In this document: positions 1 through 10,385 of the stretch, piece after piece
Position numbering within the stretch: the first letter of the stretch is position 1
Layout: each line of letters opens with the position of its first letter
DNA from: Boesenbergia rotunda
Lineage: Eukaryota > Streptophyta > Magnoliopsida > Zingiberales > Zingiberaceae
Assembly (NCBI GenBank): GCA_024364735.1
Contig: JAGFNQ010000209.1
Span: 352,645-416,644 of the forward strand
Direction: 5' to 3'
Length of the DNA stretch: 64,000 bases
Notes under the pieces: generated by a model
Told to the model about the DNA's origin: nothing
Databases searched by the model: none
Seen by the model: the letters and a program-made list of their open reading frames with translations, nothing else
Program-made: the position numbers and the translations under genes

Positions 1-1481
1 GCATGCTTCGTGATTTCATCAAGTACTTCCCAACTCTAGGACTAGGGTTGGCCGAAAGTTACCAGTAAGGAATTTGGTTTTCCCACCAAGCATTCATTCA
101 AGCATTCTTACAAACACTTCACTTATATCATTAAGCATGGATATATCATAAGGAAAATCATTCAACCTTGAACCCTAATTCCCCTAGGGTTGGCCGAAAC
201 CTTGTAGAGTAGGCTAGGCTAGATTTTTTTGACATTCAAACTTCACACACAATTATACAAACACTTTGTATACAATATTATTCCATACCCTAAGCATGAA
301 TGTTTTCTAGGATAACTCAACTCTCACTAGCCCCTTTTTCAATACCTTGGCCGAAACCCATACAATCCCTAAACCCTAGCTTTTGTTATCACAAAAATGA
401 AAGGACACATCATATAAATATACCCTAAGTTCCAAGGGATCTTCACATGCATCAAAGGGTAACCAAGGTCCTTCCCTTGGGTGTTGGCCGAAACCTATAC
501 AAAGGCATAACCCTAGATTTTTGTTCACAATATTTTGGATAAACCACATATACATATACCCTAAATTTCTAGGAATCTCCGCATACAATAAGAAGTAACC
601 TAGACCCATGAAAGGGGTGGTGGCCGAAAGTCTTATAAGGGAGAACTCCCATTTTTTTCCAAAATAAGAACACAATGGAAACATGCACAAACCATTATAC
701 TGCAGGCAAGAGGATACTTACATCCTAGCGCTGGATTTTAACCTCCTTAAAATCGTAGGGTACCCTACACTCGAAGGGTATGTGGAAGCCTTTTCTTCAA
801 TTTTTTTCCTCTAAGACTCCTTGGTCTTGGTAGAAGGCAAAGATACTTGGCTTTCCTCCTTGCAATTGCCCTAGGGTTAGAACCTTGGATGCTATTTTCG
901 AAAATGGAAGAAGTGAAGGGGAAGAAGGTGGTTTCGGTGGAGAAGAGAAAAGGAAGAAGAAGAAAGAAAAAGGAAGTTACTCCAACTTCCCTTATTTATA
1001 CTTTTCTCATGAAAAGACATGTCTCTTCACTCTTACCCACTTAACAAGCATGTTCCTTATTCCTTCTACATGAAATATTGCTTGGTTCATTGGTTATGAC
1101 ATGGTGAGTGCAACTAGGAGGTCCAAGGTTCAATCCTTGCTTCCTCCTTTCTAGCTCTTCTTTTTATCACAATTTGCACTAACCCATGTCAAAGCCCATT
1201 AAACCAAGCCCATCATGAAATTTCATAATATGAATAATATTTTATGAATTCAGAATATTTCATAATATTCCAAAAATATTATTTCATAATATTTTTAATA
1301 TTCCATATTCATGAATATAATATTTCATGCTAATATTTCATGATAATAATATTTCATGAATATAATATTTCATGCATTCATAACATTTCATAGCATGTGA
1401 TTGCATGAAATTCATATCATTTCATTATAACCATTTTCATACATTGTCATGATTTTACATTGACAAATTTGGGGTGTTACA
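1..1481 (-). repeat. Gypsy-1 3' LTR (partial)
   Basis: This is the downstream LTR of Gypsy-1 in element orientation. It ends at GGGGTGTTACA (1471-1481) and matches 6392-7873 at about 99.5%. About 1.34 kb of it lies outside the window, judging by the complete copy at 5051-7873. It has a TATA-like element on the minus strand at 992-1001 and a tRNA-like segment on the plus strand at 1080-1145. An open frame at 376-690 (minus) recurs in the other LTR with two amino-acid changes, but it resembles no protein I know and I do not treat it as a gene. Confidence 0.93.
1080..1145 (+). other. tRNA-like segment with Pol III-type boxes, antisense to Gypsy-1
   Basis: An A-box-like TGGTTCATTGG (1083-1093) is followed by the B-box GGTTCAATCC (1127-1136), which lies in a T-arm-like stem-loop (CAAGG/CCTTG). 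The spacing is that of a tRNA. The copy in the other LTR (about 7472-7537) has one change in the B box. The segment lies upstream of the Gypsy-1 TATA box on the opposite strand. No full cloverleaf or discriminator is convincing, so this is tRNA-derived or tRNA-like and not a tRNA gene. Confidence 0.55.
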
Positions 1482-1496
1482 ATCCTCCCCCTCTTA
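1482..1496 (-). other. Gypsy-1 polypurine tract
   Basis: The minus strand reads AAGAGGGGGAGGAT directly before the 3' LTR start TGTAACACC. This is the expected place and composition for the plus-strand primer of reverse transcription. Confidence 0.85.
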
Positions 1497-1515
1497 TAGA
1501 AAGTTCGTCCCGAAC

Positions 1516-2340
1516 TTAAAACAGTTCCGGGTACTTTGATCGCATCGTATCTTCCTGTTCCCAGGTGGCTTCTTCGAACTGCTTCTTCCGCCACAGAACT
1601 TTTACTAAGGATATTTCCTTGTTCCTTAGCCTTTTAACTTCCCGATCGAGGATCTGGATCGGCCGGCGTTCGGAACTAAGGCTCTCCTGTTCTTGCACTG
1701 GTGGGGGTTCTATAATTTGACTCCCATCAGGGGTACACTTCTTGAGCATCGACACATGGAAGACGTTGTGAACGGCCGCCATCTCTGGCGGTAACTCCAG
1801 TTCGTAGGCCACCTTGCCTACTCGTCTCAAAATCTGGTAGGGTCCCACGTATCGCGGACTCAGTTTCCCCTTCTTTCTGAATCTCATCACCCCTTTCATT
1901 GGGGCTACCTTCAAGAATACCGAATCCCCAACCTCGAACTCAAGTGGTCTGCGTCGCTTATCAGCGTAGCTCTTTTGCCGACTCTGAGCAGTCTCTATCC
2001 TCTGGCGGATATTCTTTATGGCCTGAGTGGTCTCATCAATAATATCGGTCTAGAGTCCCATCTCCCTCTTTTCACCACTCTCATGCCAACATAAAGGAGA
2101 TCTGCATTTTCTTCCGTACAGTGCTTCGTACGGTGCCATCCCGATAGTAGCCTGATAACTGTTGTTGTAAGCAAACTCTGCCAGGCTCAGGTATCGACAC
2201 CAGCTTCCCTTGAAGTCCAAGGCGCAAGCTCGCAACATATCTTCTAGTATCTGGTTTACTCGTTCAGTCTGCCCGTCAGTCTGGGGGTGAAAGGCTGTAC
2301 TGAACTTCAGCTTCGTGCCAAGGGCCTTCTGCACGTGTCC
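1516..2340 (-). pseudogene. Gypsy-1 integrase C-terminal part with GPY/F module and chromodomain-like tail
   Basis: Two blocks of one reading frame separated by a TAG at 2050-2052. The first (2053-2340) covers the end of the integrase core, with the HPQTDGQTERVNQ motif that carries the catalytic Glu. The second (to the stop at 1516) has the GPY/F module (VGPYQILRRVGKVAYEL) and ends with a chromodomain-like segment containing VLWRKKQFEEATWE, as in plant chromoviruses. In relatives these are the C terminus of a single Pol protein that inserts the cDNA, with the chromodomain thought to guide target choice. The stop at 2050 and another at 2341 mean no full integrase can be made from this copy. 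Confidence 0.9.
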
Positions 2341-3318
2341 CTAAAAATCAGAAGTAAATCGACCGTCTCGGTCAGAGACGATGGTCTTGGGAACCCCGTG
2401 TAGTCGGACAATATCCTTGACATACAGTTGAGCCAACTGCTCAACTGAATAAGTCATCCTGATAGCCAGAAAATGCGCAGACTTGGTCAGCCGGTCCACA
2501 ATAACCCATATACTATCATATCCATTCGTAGTCCGAGGCAGCCCTGATATGAAATCCATAGATATGTCCTTCCATTTCCACTCGGGAATAGGTAGAGGCT
2601 GCAGAACTCCCCCAGGTCTCTGGTGTTCTGCTTTGACCCTCTGGCAGGTCAAACACATGCTAATATAATGGGCTACATCTTTCTTCATGCCAGACCACCA
2701 AAATTTTCCCTTCAGGTCTTGATACATCTTGGTAGACCCAGGATGCATCGCATAAGGTGTGCCGTGGGCTTCCTCGAGTATCCTCGTCCGTAAGTCGGAG
2801 TCGTTGGGAACACATAATCGATCCCGCAAATATAAAACTCCGTTCTCGGAAATCCGGAACCCCTCGTCCTTGCCTTCGAGAATTTCCTGCCTGATTCTTC
2901 GAAGACTCGGATCAAGATTCTGCTTCTCCAGAATACCATCAAATAATGTCGGCGCAATCTGTAGAGTAGAAAGCCGTCCCGATATTATCTCGATTCCGAA
3001 ATCCATAATCTCTTCCCCTAAGGGTCGTGACAAAGCTGATAAAGACAACAATGCAGCACAAGATTTTCTACTGAGAGCATCTGCTACCTTGTTGGCTTTT
3101 CCTGGATGGTACAAGATCTCACAGTCGTAGTCCTTGACCAACTCGAGCCATCGGCGTTGTCGCATATTCAGGTCTTTCTGGGTGAAGAAATACCGCAGAC
3201 TCTGGTGATCAGTATAGACCTTGCACTGAGTGCCATATAAATAATGCCTCCATGTTTTCAGCGCAAAGACCACCGCTGCTAATTCCAAATCATGGGTAGG
3301 ATAATTCTTTTCATGTTC
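2341..3318 (-). pseudogene. Gypsy-1 RNase H and integrase N-terminal/core region
   Basis: An open block of about 320 residues. It begins in the RNase H domain (VYTDHQSLRYFF; VADALSRK near its end). A zinc-binding H2C2 integrase N-terminal domain follows (HPGSTKMYQDL... CLTCQRVK), then the catalytic core with its first Asp in MDFISGLP and second in VSDRDGRFTSDF. It is bounded by TAG codons at 3319-3321 (start of RNase H) and 2341-2343 (after the second Asp motif). It is continuous with the RT frame upstream and the integrase tail downstream, so this is one Pol frame broken by point mutations. Confidence 0.92.
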
Positions 3319-4842
3319 CTACAGTTGCCTAGAGGCATAGGCAATTACCTTCCCATTTTGCATAAGAACAGCTCCGAGTCCAAGTTTGGATGCGTCGCTG
3401 TACATATCGAAACCCGTATCACTTTCGGGAAGAGTCAATATAGGAGCGCTAGTCAGTCTCCTTTTCAGTTCAGAGAAACTCTTCTCACATTCCTCGGTCC
3501 AGGTATATTTCTTATCTTTCTTTGTAAGAGCTGTCATAGGGGCTGCAATCCGAGAGAAATTCTCTACGAATTTTCTGTAGTAACCTGCTAACCCCAGAAA
3601 ACTTCTGACCTCACTGGCATTCTTGGGTCTGGACCAGTTACTTACGGCCTCAATTTTAATTGGGTCGACCATCACTCCGTCCTTGGAGATAATATGTCCC
3701 AAGAATGATACTTGATTCAGCCAGAACTCACATTTCGAAAATTTAGCATACAGTTGTTCTTTCTGAAGAATCTGTAATACTATACTCAGGTGCTCCGCAT
3801 GCTCCTCGGAAGTCCTCGAATAAATAAGGATGTCGTCGATGAAGACGATCACAAATCTGTCGAGAAATGCCGAGAAAATCCGATTCATAAGGTCCATGAA
3901 TATTGCCGGAGCATTAGTAACTCCAAACGGCATCACTACGAACTCATAATGTCCGTATCTCGTCCGAAAAGCAGTTTTGGGTATATCCTCATTTTTCACC
4001 CGGACCTGGTGATAACCAGACCTCAGATCGATCTTAGAGAAAACCGTAGCTCCCTTTAACTGATCGAACAGATCATCTATCCTGGGTAGAGGGTACCTGT
4101 TCTTTATGGTCACATTGTTTAATGCCCGATAGTCGATACACATACGCATCGACCCGTCCTTCTTTTTGACGAACAGTACGGGAGCTCCCCAGGGGGAATG
4201 ACTAGGGCGGATAAGTCCCTTGTCGAGTAGCTCTTGTAGCTGTCCTTGCAATTCTTTCAATTCAGCCGGCGCCATTCGGTATGGTGCTTTTGAGATGGGG
4301 TTAGTACCAAGAATCAAATCAATGGCAAATTCAATATCTCTTTCAGGTGCTAACCCAGGTAAGTCATCAGGAAATACCTCTGGATAGTTGCATACGACTT
4401 CGACGTCTTCTAGCTTCGGGTCCTCTCTAGGACGAGTATCAACCACATGAGCTAGAAATCCAGAACATCCATTCTCGTGTTCCGGCCAGTCGAGAAGTTC
4501 CATGGTGCTTTCCACCGTTTTGAGCCAGGACTGGGCGTCCCACGGCTCGCAGGTGCCGGAGAACTTATCCGGCTTCAGTCGTTGCCACTGTATCAAATAG
4601 GCCTCTTGTCGGACTGCTCTGGCCATAGTGTCCGAGGGCGCCTGTGCAGCCGGAGGTTCAGTGGTTATGGCGTCCTGACTTCCCGCAGGGGTGGCAGTAT
4701 TAGTCTGCTGGGTCATCAGAGTGTTTATCATCTGCTGCTGCTCAGTGACCTGGCGCTGCAGCTCAGTGATCACCTGCATCAGGTCAGGTGGGGGTGCTGT
4801 CTCGTTACCCCTAGTACTACGCCTTCTAGCCATATCTATCAT
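3319..4842 (-). CDS. Gypsy-1 fused Gag-reverse transcriptase open frame (507 aa), protease deleted
   Basis: An open frame of 507 codons. Residues 1-124 are the Gag N-terminal region: basic start, Gln-rich coiled segment near 25-45, and a conserved block around FSGTCEPWDAQSWL. At about residue 124 (near 4470) it jumps to the region after the protease (GFLAHVVDTR, PEVFPDDLPGL). It then continues through the RT, with KAPYRMAP near 185, the palm motif FIDD at 334-337 and the FLGHIISKDG block. The rest of Gag, its zinc knuckle and the aspartic protease are missing but the frame is kept, so this is an in-frame internal deletion. The frame ends at a TAG in the conserved start of RNase H. Expression is unknown. 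Without protease and integrase it could not be autonomous. Confidence 0.9.
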   Translation of the reverse strand: MIDMARRRSTRGNETAPPPDLMQVITELQRQVTEQQQMINTLMTQQTNTATPAGSQDAITTEPPAAQAPSDTMARAVRQEAYLIQWQRLKPDKFSGTCEPWDAQSWLKTVESTMELLDWPEHENGCSGFLAHVVDTRPREDPKLEDVEVVCNYPEVFPDDLPGLAPERDIEFAIDLILGTNPISKAPYRMAPAELKELQGQLQELLDKGLIRPSHSPWGAPVLFVKKKDGSMRMCIDYRALNNVTIKNRYPLPRIDDLFDQLKGATVFSKIDLRSGYHQVRVKNEDIPKTAFRTRYGHYEFVVMPFGVTNAPAIFMDLMNRIFSAFLDRFVIVFIDDILIYSRTSEEHAEHLSIVLQILQKEQLYAKFSKCEFWLNQVSFLGHIISKDGVMVDPIKIEAVSNWSRPKNASEVRSFLGLAGYYRKFVENFSRIAAPMTALTKKDKKYTWTEECEKSFSELKRRLTSAPILTLPESDTGFDMYSDASKLGLGAVLMQNGKVIAYASRQL

Positions 4843-5035
4843 ATAGACAGTAAATGACTACGTAAGCCTTAATTCTACCTTCACTTGTTATGCAAGTATT
4901 AATCATCTCCATATTATGCAAGCATAATTCATCTTTATAATTATACTGTACATGAAATAAATAAAGCGAGTTTAGAATTTCTTACTTGGAAGCGGCAGGA
5001 GGAAGCTTGATGTGTGTGTGATGGAGGGGAAATCT
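4843..5035 (-). other. Gypsy-1 untranslated leader between primer site and gag
   Basis: About 190 bp of AT-rich non-coding sequence between the primer binding site and the first Met of the Gag-RT frame. No other feature is visible. Confidence 0.6.
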
Positions 5036-5047
5036 GCTCTGATACCA
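5036..5047 (-). other. Gypsy-1 primer binding site (initiator tRNA-Met)
   Basis: The minus strand reads TGGTATCAGAGC three bases after the 5' LTR end. This is the standard site complementary to the 3' end of plant initiator tRNA-Met. Confidence 0.93.
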
Positions 5048-5050
5048 ACT

Positions 5051-7873
5051 TGTAACGCCCGACCTTATATCTACCCTAAAGACGGGGTTACGGGTCCATA
5101 CATTCATATCATACAATCATGTTAAGCATGTATTTCCAAACAAAACAGTTACATACAAGAAATGTAGTAGGCATGCCTATTGAAGACTAATTTACCAAGC
5201 AAGGTTTTTAATTTCTTTTATATCTACATGCATTTACAACCTAATAGGAAGATCATGTAACACACTATAGCATGGAATAAACATGGTTTGAACAAGATAA
5301 AACATAGGAATATAGCAAGAGTGTCTAGTCTTAGATACATGCAAAGGTAGCATTCATAAGAACCAGAAAATAGTAATTACCTAGCATTTCACTTAGCATG
5401 CATACTACAAAGTTTAGACATTAATGATAGTGTTATCTAGCATGACATAGGTTTCATATCTCTAACTTCATCACCGTAGAGTAGTCATGATCACACATTC
5501 AGAGTATAGCAATACAATTTCAATCTTTCTTTGGAAGCAGTTTAGATTCTAGATAAAAACACAAGGTAGATAGAATCTTTCGTTCTTTCCCTAGCCATCA
5601 CCACACACATCCTCTAGCCTTCCCTCTGCCTCTTCCTTTAGTTCGAGTATTTCTTACCGCTATCTGCAGCATAAGAAACAACATGAACTAGTAAGCAAAA
5701 CATGCTTAGTAAGAATCCGGGCCTACTCGCAAAACCATATCGATACATCATATCATGTACTCAGTAATCAAGATAGAACAAGATTATCAGCATCATAAGC
5801 ATCTCATCAAGCATCATAAACATCACATCAAATATCTCTAAGTACATTACCAAACCAGATTATCTCACAATGAGAAAATAATATGTTTTTCAAAAGCAGT
5901 TCCATAATGGTAAGTACTTAAAAATACAATATCTCCAGGGCCCAGTTGTAGTACCACATCATGCGCGTTCCCTAATAAATTGGGGTAGCGAGCCACCAAT
6001 CTAATTAGAGCAGGACCCTTCCGTCCTACCAATGCCATGACCTTCAGTTAACATGCACATTGGATTTGTTTAACGACCCCCTTCCGAGTCGGGTATACAA
6101 CTTTCCAAAGTAAAGTAATTTATCATACAATTACTCATATATGTATATGCCTAAAGGTACTCTTAATCACTTCTCAAAGGGACACACCACACATTCGGGT
6201 GCTCTTGATCCCCTAGGGACACACCACGCATTCGGGTGCTCTTGATCCCAGTTTCAATAGAGTATCTCTTTTTAAGCATATCATCAAACACATCATGTTC
6301 ATATCATCAGGGTGCCCCATGGGCTATAAGGCATGCTTTTATACCTAACAAGATAGGTCACATACATTATACTCATATCATATAATTAGTAGCATGCTTC
6401 GTGATTTCATCAAGTACTTCCCAACTCTAGGACTAGGGTTGGCCGAAAGTTACCAGTAAGGAATTTGGTTTTCCCACCAAGCATTCATTCAAGCATTCTT
6501 ACAAACACTTCACTTATATCATTAAGCATGGATATATCATAAGGAAAATCATTCAACCTTGAACCCTAATTCCCCTAGGGTTGGCCGAAACCTTGTAGAG
6601 TAGGCTAGGCTAGATTTTTTTGACATTCAAACTTCACACACAATTATACAAACACTTTGTATACAATATTATTCCATACCCTAAGCATGAATGTTTTCTA
6701 GGATAACTCAACTCTCACTAGCCCCTTTTTCAATACCTTGGCCGAAACCCATACAAGCCCTAAACCCTAGCTTTTGTTATCACAAAAATGAAAGGACACA
6801 TCATATAAATATACCCTAAGTTCCAAGGGATCTTCACATGCATCAAAGGGTAACCAAGGTCCTTCCCTTGGGTGTTGGCCGAAACCTATACAAAGGCATA
6901 ACCCTAGATTTTTGTTCACAATATTTTGGATAAACCACATATACATATACCCTAAATTTCTAGGAATCTCCGCATGCAATAAGAAGTAACTTAGACCCAT
7001 GAAAGGGGTGGTGGCCGAAAGTCTTATAAGGGAGAACTCCCATTTTTTTCCAAAATAAGAACACAATGGAAACATGCACAAACCATTATACTGCAGGCGA
7101 GAGGATACTTACATCCTAGCGCTGGATTTTAACCTCCTTAAAATCGTAGGGTACCCTACACTCGAAGGGTATGTGGAAGCCTTTTCTTCAATTTTTTTTC
7201 CTCTAAGACTCCTTGGTCTTGGTAGAAGGCAAAGATACTTGGCTTTCCTCCTTGCAATTGCCCTAGGGTTAGAACCTTGGATGCTATTTTCGAAAATGGA
7301 AGAAGTGAAGGGGAAGAAGGTGGTTTCGGTGGAGAAGAGAAAAGGAAGAAGAAGAAGGAAAAAGGAAGTTACTCCAACTTCCCTTATTTATACTTTTCTC
7401 ATGAAAAGACATGTCTCTTCACTCTTACCCACTTAACAAGCATGTTCCTTATTCCTTCTACATGAAATATTGCTTGGTTCATTGGTTATGACATGGTGAG
7501 TGCAACTAGGAGGTCCAAGGTTCAATTCTTGCTTCCTCCTTTCTAGCTCTTCTTTTTATCACAATTTGCACTAACCCATGTCAAAGCCCATTAAACCAAG
7601 CCCATCATGAAATTTCATAATATGAATAATATTTTATGAATTCAGAATATTTCATAATATTCCAAAAATATTATTTCATAATATTTTTAATATTCCATAT
7701 TCATGAATATAATATTTCATGCTAATATTTTATGATAATAATATTTCATGAATATAATATTTCATGCATTCATAACATTTCATAGCATGTGATTGCATGA
7801 AATTCATATCATTTCATTATAACCATTTTCATACATTGTCATGATTTTACATTGACAAATTTGGGGTGTTACA
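5051..7873 (-). repeat. Gypsy-1 5' LTR (complete, 2823 bp)
   Basis: A complete LTR with TGTAACGCC at 5051 and GGGGTGTTACA ending at 7873 on the plus strand. In element orientation it starts at 7873. Its TATA-like box is only about 0.48 kb in, so R plus U5 is long (about 2.3 kb). A block around 5955-6080 (GCGCGTTCCC... GTAGCGAGCCACCAAT) is also found in solo LTR F at 47710-47820, so the two families are related. Two short tandem copies of ACACACCAC(A/G)CATTCGGGTG lie near 6180-6250. An AT-rich segment with many AATATTTCAT words lies at 7610-7800. Confidence 0.93.
7384..7393 (-). promoter_or_regulatory. TATA-like promoter element of Gypsy-1 5' LTR
   Basis: The minus strand reads GTATAAATAA in the U3 part of the LTR. 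The same sequence is at 992-1001 in the other LTR. The placement fits an LTR promoter; the transcription start is not shown. Confidence 0.55.
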
Positions 7874-7875
7874 CT

Positions 7876-8715
7876 AATTATATTTCATTTATGGATCCCG
7901 ACTACATACCTACATGCCCACTTGGCAAAGATGGTCGTAACTTATCACAAAATATTGCTGATCACTTAAAAGCAATGTGTAGAGATAGCATTTGTCTCAT
8001 CCCATATAACACTGGGTAATATTTTAGCTATTTATTGATTTTTACTACATATTAGTCAATGCTATATTTTCATTTTTCCAGGTACCATTGGATTTTGACT
8101 ATCGTCAATGAAGATAAAGATATGATATATTTATTGGACTCCGTGTCAAATAGAAATCGCGACGATGCATGGAAAACTATAGTGACCAAGTAAATAGTAG
8201 ATTATGTTGATTTCGAATGCATTCACTTATAAATATGGAAAAAATAACTTTTTTACGTTTTAAAATGTAGTGGGGTCAAGATGTATAATGCCTCAAAGGG
8301 TATCTCTAAAAGACCAGGTTTTAAACAATTAACAATATGTATTGTGCTTATGTATGAAGATATGAATGGATGGTTCTTATAACTTGATTGTGACCATTAC
8401 ATTATCTTTTATATTTCATTGTAGGGTAATCTAAAACAAAGTGGTTCAATTGAATGTGGATATTGTGTGATGAGGTTCATGAAAGAGATAGTAGAATGTG
8501 AAAATCCACAGTTGGAGAGGATGGTAATATTTTTTGTATTATATGCTTTGGTTTATAATTGAGATAAACTATTACAGTTGGATGAATCTAATGCATTTTG
8601 TATTTTTGCTTAAAAGTTTGCAGGAACAATCAAGGATCAATATTACCAACAATCCGAATATGATGATGTTAGAAGCGAATGGAGTGAATTTGTCTACTCA
8701 TATGTAGGTGTCTAA
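7876..8715 (+). pseudogene. Ulp1-like (C48 cysteine protease) gene of CACTA-1, 3' exons
   Basis: Exon-intron structure can be read by eye. Exon 1 (ending 8015, donor GTAATA) encodes MDPDYIPTCPLG and LIPYNTG. Exon 2 (from 8082 after a CAG acceptor) has YHWILTIV and YLLDSVS, the catalytic His and Asp of C48 proteases. A short exon starts near 8271. The next exon, starting near 8426, has SGSIECGYCVMRFMKEI with the catalytic Cys. The last exon ends at TAA 8713-8715 after a conserved EYDDVRSEW block. Such genes are common in plant CACTA and Mutator-like elements; the product would be a desumoylating-type protease. The 5' exons are cut off by Gypsy-1 at 7873, so this copy is broken. The middle intron borders are uncertain. 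Confidence 0.85.
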
Positions 8716-8879
8716 ATTGGTGGTGTACTTAGGATACATATTTTGATCTTTCATTATGGATTTTGGATATACTTGTGGATATATATTTTGGTTATATATA
8801 CTTGTGGATTTGTGGATATGTACTTGTGCATTGATGGATTCGTTGATATATATTTATCATTTTGAATGGATAATTGTTT

Positions 8880-9624
8880 AATTTTAAAGAAGTAAAAACA
8901 ATTTTTACTTCACTCTTTTATTAAATTAGTGCGGTGGTAATCGACATTTACTTCATTAAATTAAAATTATATTGTAATAAAATATGATTATTTACTTCGA
9001 TAATAAAATTTGATGGTGAAGTAATCAAAAATAAAATACTTCATCCATTTAAATTGTGATGAAGTTAAAAAACATATTTACTTCATCACAATTTAATAAT
9101 TGTGAAGTCGTTTCAAATCGATTGCTTCTGTATTATCCAAAATAATGAAGTCTTTGAAATTGATTACCGTGTCAATAAACTTATATGATGAAGTAACATA
9201 ATACTATATACTTCAATAAATATAAATACTGGCGAAGTTATAAAATATATTTGCTTCGATAATTAATGTAAACTGTGAAGTTACATATCATCTATTACTT
9301 CGTCGCATTACAAAACTACTAAAGCAACAGATATTTTTTTACTTTGACAATTAATTTATACTGTAAAGTTTTATATCATCGATTACTTCGGCACTTTACA
9401 AAACTAACGAAGTAAAAGACAAGTTTTTTACTTCAGAATCGGTCCAAATCTGAACCGATTTGTCTCTTTGAACTGGTAAAAGACTTCGCCAATTTTATGG
9501 ATATGACTTCAGTTATACGGCGAAGTAAAATAATCCCTTTTTACTTCACGTGTGTCTACTTCGGTAATTATCTATCTATGACTTCGGTGAATATATGAAG
9601 TAAATTAAGGAAATTCTACTAGTG
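8880..9624 (+). repeat. CACTA-1 subterminal repeat region
   Basis: Many copies in both orientations of a short motif around (T)ACTTCG / CGAAGTAA, spaced 20-60 bp apart, up to the terminus. In En/Spm elements such repeats bind the TNPA-type protein. The motif differs from that of CACTA-2. Confidence 0.8.
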
Positions 9625-9644
9625 TCAGGTCACATATATTTTGC

Positions 9645-10385
9645 AGGTTTGGGATTCCCAGGGCTATAATAAGTGACCAAGGATCTCACTTTTGCAACAA
9701 ACACATGAAGGCCTTGCTTAGTAAGTATGGTTGTACACAAGGTTTCTACTTCCTATCATCCCCAAACAAATGGCCAAGCCGAAATTTCCAATAGAGAAAT
9801 CAAAGCAATTTTGGAAAAGACCGTTGGGCCCAATAGAAAAGATTGGAGCAAGAGACTAGATGATGCAGTTTGGGCCTATAGAACGACATTCAAGACACCA
9901 ATTGGTATGTCTCCCTATTGGTTAGTCTATTGTAAAGCTTGTCATCTACCGGTGGAGATAGAACACAAGGCATATTGGGCGGTGAAGGCTTGTAACTATG
10001 ATGCTACCAAGGTGGGAGAAGAGAGAAAACTTCAACTTCAAGAACTCGAGGAGATTAGACTAGAGGCATTTGAGAACTCAAGGATCTACAAGGAGAAGAC
10101 CAAGAACTTCCATGACAAACATATAGTGAGAAAGAATTTCAAATTGGTGACAAGGTCTTATTGTACAAGTCAAGACTCAAGTTGATTAAGGGTAAGTTAA
10201 GGTCAAGGTGGGAAGGTCCATTTCTTGTAACTAATATTTTTCCTTATGGAGTTGTTGAAATTAAAGATGAGACTAATGGTTTTATGTGGAAAGTCAATGG
10301 CCACCGGCTCAAGAAGTACTATGAAGAATTAAAGGAGCTAGAGGTGGATGGAGTGGACATCAAAGATGCTATCTACCCAACCTAA
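9645..10385 (+). pseudogene. Athila/Tat-like integrase, two frameshifts
   Basis: The frame opens with RFGIPRAIISDQGSHF, whose Asp is a catalytic core residue. A frameshift near 9727 moves it to the frame VSTSYHPQTNGQAE, with the catalytic Glu nearby. It continues through the core end (WAYRTTFKTPIGMSPYWLVY) and the EIEHKAYWAVKACNYD block. A second frameshift near 10136, a single lost base, precedes the GPY/F-like end (KSRLKLIKGKLRSRWEGPF) and the stop at 10383-10385. The catalytic residues are recognisable but no single frame spans the domain. Confidence 0.88.

Larger units (their letters stand above)
1..7873 (-). mobile_element. Gypsy-1: Ty3/gypsy chromovirus-type LTR retrotransposon, left LTR truncated by window edge
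   Basis: A minus-strand LTR retrotransposon. The stretch from base 1 to 1481 repeats 6392-7873 almost exactly: I count about seven substitutions and one T-run indel. The interior (1482-5050) has, in element order, a Met-tRNA primer site, gag, reverse transcriptase, RNase H, integrase with a chromodomain-like tail, and a polypurine tract. LTR ends read TGTAAC and GTTACA. Near-identical LTRs mean recent insertion, about 0.2 million years at the commonly used rice rate of 1.3e-8 per site per year. The interior is defective (protease deleted, three stop codons), so this copy was probably mobilised in trans or decayed very recently. It is inserted in an exon of CACTA-1, whose other half lies left of the window. 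Confidence 0.93.
7874..9624 (+). mobile_element. CACTA-1: right-hand part of a CACTA (En/Spm) transposon
   Basis: This holds the last exons of an Ulp1-like gene, then about 0.75 kb of subterminal repeats, then the terminus CTACTAGTG at 9616-9624, the inverse of the CACTA 5' end. The next three bases, TCA (9625-9627), are the expected 3-bp target duplication, though the partner copy lies outside the window. The left side is interrupted by Gypsy-1. CACTA-1 is inserted in the integrase of an Athila/Tat-like element. Confidence 0.85.

Noticed and set aside
376..690. 104-codon open frame on the minus strand, repeated at 6767-7081
   Set aside because: It lies in both LTR copies of Gypsy-1, has no recognisable domain and is in the transcribed leader part of the LTR. 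Its repetition follows from LTR identity and is no sign of a gene.
1080..1145. A functional tRNA gene
   Set aside because: Only D-arm and T-arm like boxes are visible; no acceptor stem, anticodon arm or terminator can be drawn with confidence.
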